Positions 62,037 to 64,000 of a stretch of 64,000 nt of DNA are shown piece by piece. The DNA comes from Planctomycetota bacterium (GTDB lineage: Bacteria; Planctomycetota; UBA1135; GCA-002686595), in assembly GCA_009691855.1 (NCBI GenBank), contig SIAI01000012.1:1-64000 (forward strand), read 5' to 3'. Positions within the stretch are counted from its first letter, which is position 1. Every line of letters begins with the position of its first letter. The translations under genes were made by a program, and so were the position numbers. The notes below the pieces were generated by a model. It did no database searches. It had not been told where the DNA came from and saw nothing but the letters and a program-made list of their open reading frames with translations.

Positions 62037-63524
62037 ATGGGCGCCCTTCCGCGAGCGCAACCCGGCCCGCCGCCGCTGCGCGCCGTGCCGCGTGGCGATG
62101 CCGGCGAGCGCCAGCGCCTGACGCACGCTTCGGCCTGGACGGTCTCGTCCATGATCGTGATGAGCGTGCTGCGCCTCGGCAGCCAGATGGCGCTCTCGTA
62201 CCTGTGCTTGCCCGAGCACTTCGGCGCGATCGCGCTCATGCGCACCTTCCTGACCTTCGTCGAGATGACCAGCGACATGGGCATCCGCGGCGCGATCGCC
62301 TACCACCCGAAGGGCGAGGAGCGCGAGTTCCTGAGCACCGCCTTCGGCGTGCAGTTCCTGCGCGGGCTGGCGATGTGGCTCTTGACGTGCCTGGTGGCCT
62401 GGCCGGCGGCGGCGTTCTACGGCGAGCCGCTGCTCTTGTTCCTGCTGCCGATCGCGGGCCTCGAGTCGGTCAACAACGGCCTGCTTTCGGTGCGCGTGTA
62501 CGTCGAGGAGCGGCGTCTGCGGCAGATGGTGCCGACGCTGCTCGACGTGTTCGCGCTGGTGGTCTCGATCCTGACCTCGGTGGGCTGGGCGTTGTACAGC
62601 CCGGGCGCGTGGGCGCTCGCCGCCGGGCCGCTGTTCGGCGGCCTCGCGCGCGCGGCGCTCAGCCACTGGTGGTACCGCCGGGAGCGCGTGCCGCTGGGCT
62701 GGAACAAGGACTACGCGCGCGAACTCTTTGGCTACAGCCGCTGGATCCTCGGCTCGACGATGGTCAGCTTCGTGGCGCAGCAATTCCACGTGCTGTACCT
62801 GGGCAAGTTCCTGCCGCTCGGCGTGCTGGGCGTCTACCAGCTGGCCTGGAGTTTCTGCTCGCAGGCCTCCAAGCCGATGACCGCGCTGGCCAACCGCGTC
62901 ATCATCCCGCACTACGCCGAGCTCAACCGTCGCGATCCCTCCGAGCACCGCGCGCTGGTCAAGAGCAGCCTGGATCGCTTCCTGCCGGCGTGTCTGGCGG
63001 CTGCGGTGGGCTCGGGCCTGTTCGCACCGGTCCTGTTCGGGGTGCTGTACGACGACTCGTTCGCGGCCGCGGGCCCGATGGGGATCCTGTTCGCGATCGT
63101 GGTGTGGTTCATGATCCTGCAGCACGTGCCGCGCAGCGCGCTCCTGTCGCTGGGCGAGTCGCGCGGCGTGGCCGGGATGTCGCTGTGGAACGCGGTGCTC
63201 ACGGTGGTGGGCATCGTCGGCGGCTATCACTTCGGTGGCGGCTCGATCACCGGTGCGATCCTGGGCAACGCGCTCGGCAACGTGGCCGGCTGCGCCTTCG
63301 GCGCCTACGTGATGCACCAGCGCGGCCTGCACGTGCTGCGCCCGATGAGCGCGTACTCGCTGCTGTTCCTGGTCTGCCTGGGCGCGGGCGTGGCCCTGGC
63401 GCGCGCGCTCGTCTGGCAGGGCTGGCTCGGCGTGCCGTGGGCCTTCCTGGTGGCCACCGTGGTCCTGTCCGCGCCGCTCGCGCTGTGGGTGTGGCGTTCG
63501 TTGCGGCCGGCGGCCGCGCGCTGA
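62037..63524 (+). CDS. wzx: oligosaccharide flippase (Wzx/MOP family)
   Basis: A 495-residue membrane protein with about 12-14 hydrophobic segments. Examples are VSSMIVMSVLRLGSQMALSY, FLRGLAMWLLTCLVAWPAAA and VLTVVGIVGGYHFGGGSITG. The layout fits a polysaccharide flippase of the MOP/RfbX type that turns lipid-linked repeat units across the membrane. An N-terminal Pro/Arg-rich stretch of about 30 residues is unusual and could be an over-long start; an internal ATG would be later. The ATG at 62037 lies 22 bases after the Wzc-like stop. It is followed directly by a polymerase-like gene. Confidence 0.88.
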   Translation: MGALPRAQPGPPPLRAVPRGDAGERQRLTHASAWTVSSMIVMSVLRLGSQMALSYLCLPEHFGAIALMRTFLTFVEMTSDMGIRGAIAYHPKGEEREFLSTAFGVQFLRGLAMWLLTCLVAWPAAAFYGEPLLLFLLPIAGLESVNNGLLSVRVYVEERRLRQMVPTLLDVFALVVSILTSVGWALYSPGAWALAAGPLFGGLARAALSHWWYRRERVPLGWNKDYARELFGYSRWILGSTMVSFVAQQFHVLYLGKFLPLGVLGVYQLAWSFCSQASKPMTALANRVIIPHYAELNRRDPSEHRALVKSSLDRFLPACLAAAVGSGLFAPVLFGVLYDDSFAAAGPMGILFAIVVWFMILQHVPRSALLSLGESRGVAGMSLWNAVLTVVGIVGGYHFGGGSITGAILGNALGNVAGCAFGAYVMHQRGLHVLRPMSAYSLLFLVCLGAGVALARALVWQGWLGVPWAFLVATVVLSAPLALWVWRSLRPAAAR

Positions 63525-63525
63525 G

Positions 63526-64000
63526 ATGGAGCACTCGGGCAACTACGGCTTCATCGTGGATGCCGTCATGGCGGGCTGGTACCCGCTGTGCTTCTTGCTG
63601 TTCATGCTGCTGCCGCCGGCGCGCGCGGTGGCGGTGGGGCTGGTCACGGGCTTCCTGTTGTTGCCCAACGTGATCTACGACCTGCCCGGCATCCCCAACT
63701 ACGACAAGGGCCTGGCGATCGTGCTCGGCGTGTGCGTGGCCGCGGTGATCTGCGACCCGGCGCGCTTTCTGGGCTTCCGCCCGCGCTGGGTGGACCTGCC
63801 GGTCTTGATGCTGTGTCTGGCGCCGTTCTTGTCGGCGGTGATGAACGGCGATGGCGCCTATCGCGGGCTGTCGAACGCCTTCGACTTCCTGGTGCGCTGG
63901 GCCCTGCCGTGGTTCCTCGGGCGGCTGTACTTCGCCGAGTTCGAGGCGCAGAAGTACCTGGCCCTGGCGGTGATCGTGGGCGCGCTGATCTACGTGCCCT
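63526..64000 (+). CDS. O-antigen polymerase/ligase-like membrane protein, 3' end beyond window
   Basis: The frame opens at the ATG at 63526, one base after the wzx stop, and runs to the window edge for about 158 codons without a stop. The product starts MEHSGNYGFIVDAVMAGWYP and alternates hydrophobic segments (FLLFMLLPPARAVAVGLVTG, LAIVLGVCVAAVICDPARFL, PVLMLCLAPFLSAVMNG). The end of the visible part is ALPWFLGRLYFAEFEAQKYL. The position after Wzx and the membrane pattern suggest a Wzy polymerase or O-antigen ligase. The diagnostic large loop lies past the edge. Confidence 0.7.
   Translation, partial: MEHSGNYGFIVDAVMAGWYPLCFLLFMLLPPARAVAVGLVTGFLLLPNVIYDLPGIPNYDKGLAIVLGVCVAAVICDPARFLGFRPRWVDLPVLMLCLAPFLSAVMNGDGAYRGLSNAFDFLVRWALPWFLGRLYFAEFEAQKYLALAVIVGALIYVP

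Noticed and set aside
59735..62284. An 849-codon open frame on the minus strand opposite wzc
   Set aside because: GC-rich shadow of the Wzc-like gene; His/Gln/Arg-rich product with no known motif.

Overview
This is a very GC-rich bacterial chromosomal window, with G/C dominating third codon positions. It carries no phage, plasmid, rRNA or CRISPR genes. The gene content suggests a heterotrophic member of the Planctomycetota or a close relative: a formylglycine sulfatase, a sialate-O-acetylesterase-type SGNH esterase, a GH172/DUF2961 protein, a DUF6786-like protein, a giant macroglobulin-like secreted protein and a KorAB 2-oxoacid:ferredoxin oxidoreductase. The phylum is inferred from gene content alone; no marker phylogeny was possible.

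Layout. 1-9753 is mostly housekeeping. A minus-strand series reads def, ribF, tRNA-Phe, a DUF971 gene, arfB and an edge-truncated hypothetical gene. It is followed by a plus-strand TPR gene with rpsT, and by a tightly overlapped minus-strand rnc-mfd-SurA-like operon. 9809-12074 is an ABC exporter pair behind a perfect palindrome. 12166-18103 is a polysaccharide acylation and degradation group: MBOAT acyltransferase, SGNH partner, sulfatase and sialate-type esterase. 18283-25996 holds a dGTPase-like HD protein, a methyltransferase, a GH172-like and DUF6786-like lipoprotein pair, a thioredoxin-like gene interrupted by an in-frame TGA, and an acyl-CoA dehydrogenase. 26098-32511 looks like a small defence island: a decayed AAA ATPase/DUF4276-type remnant followed by a 1975-residue DUF4011-helicase-Vsr-DUF3320 protein of the Hhe type. 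32649-47762 holds a membrane GT-C-like protein, the 2064-residue secreted protein, rsgA, a cation-efflux protein, an LtaS-like enzyme, cysQ and a FIST-domain protein. 48098-53842 holds korAB with a zinc-ribbon gene and a pterin dehydratase, then an EEP nuclease/phosphatase, a 1-Cys peroxiredoxin and a possible Sm-fold small protein. 53973-64000 is the start of an exopolysaccharide locus: GT-C/TPR protein, PAS-GAF hybrid kinase, Wza, Wzc-like, Wzx, and an edge-truncated Wzy-like polymerase.

The most interesting point is the gene at 23544-24671. The TGA at 24327 falls exactly where the first Cys of a TlpA/thioredoxin CxxC motif is expected. The same frame then continues through the rest of the thioredoxin fold. 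A perfect 8-bp hairpin starts nine bases after the TGA. I read this as a selenocysteine (UxxC) thioredoxin-like selenoprotein, which a standard gene caller would split in two.

The second theme is small palindromic elements. Three non-autonomous, MITE-like inverted-repeat elements (16231-16421, 18113-18286, 32500-32665) are all bounded by CTAG and sit on the very ends of coding sequences. In each case the element supplies the stop codon of a gene. Two of them share the same core. A fourth, unrelated palindrome at 20330-20454 is built of GCGGAG units.
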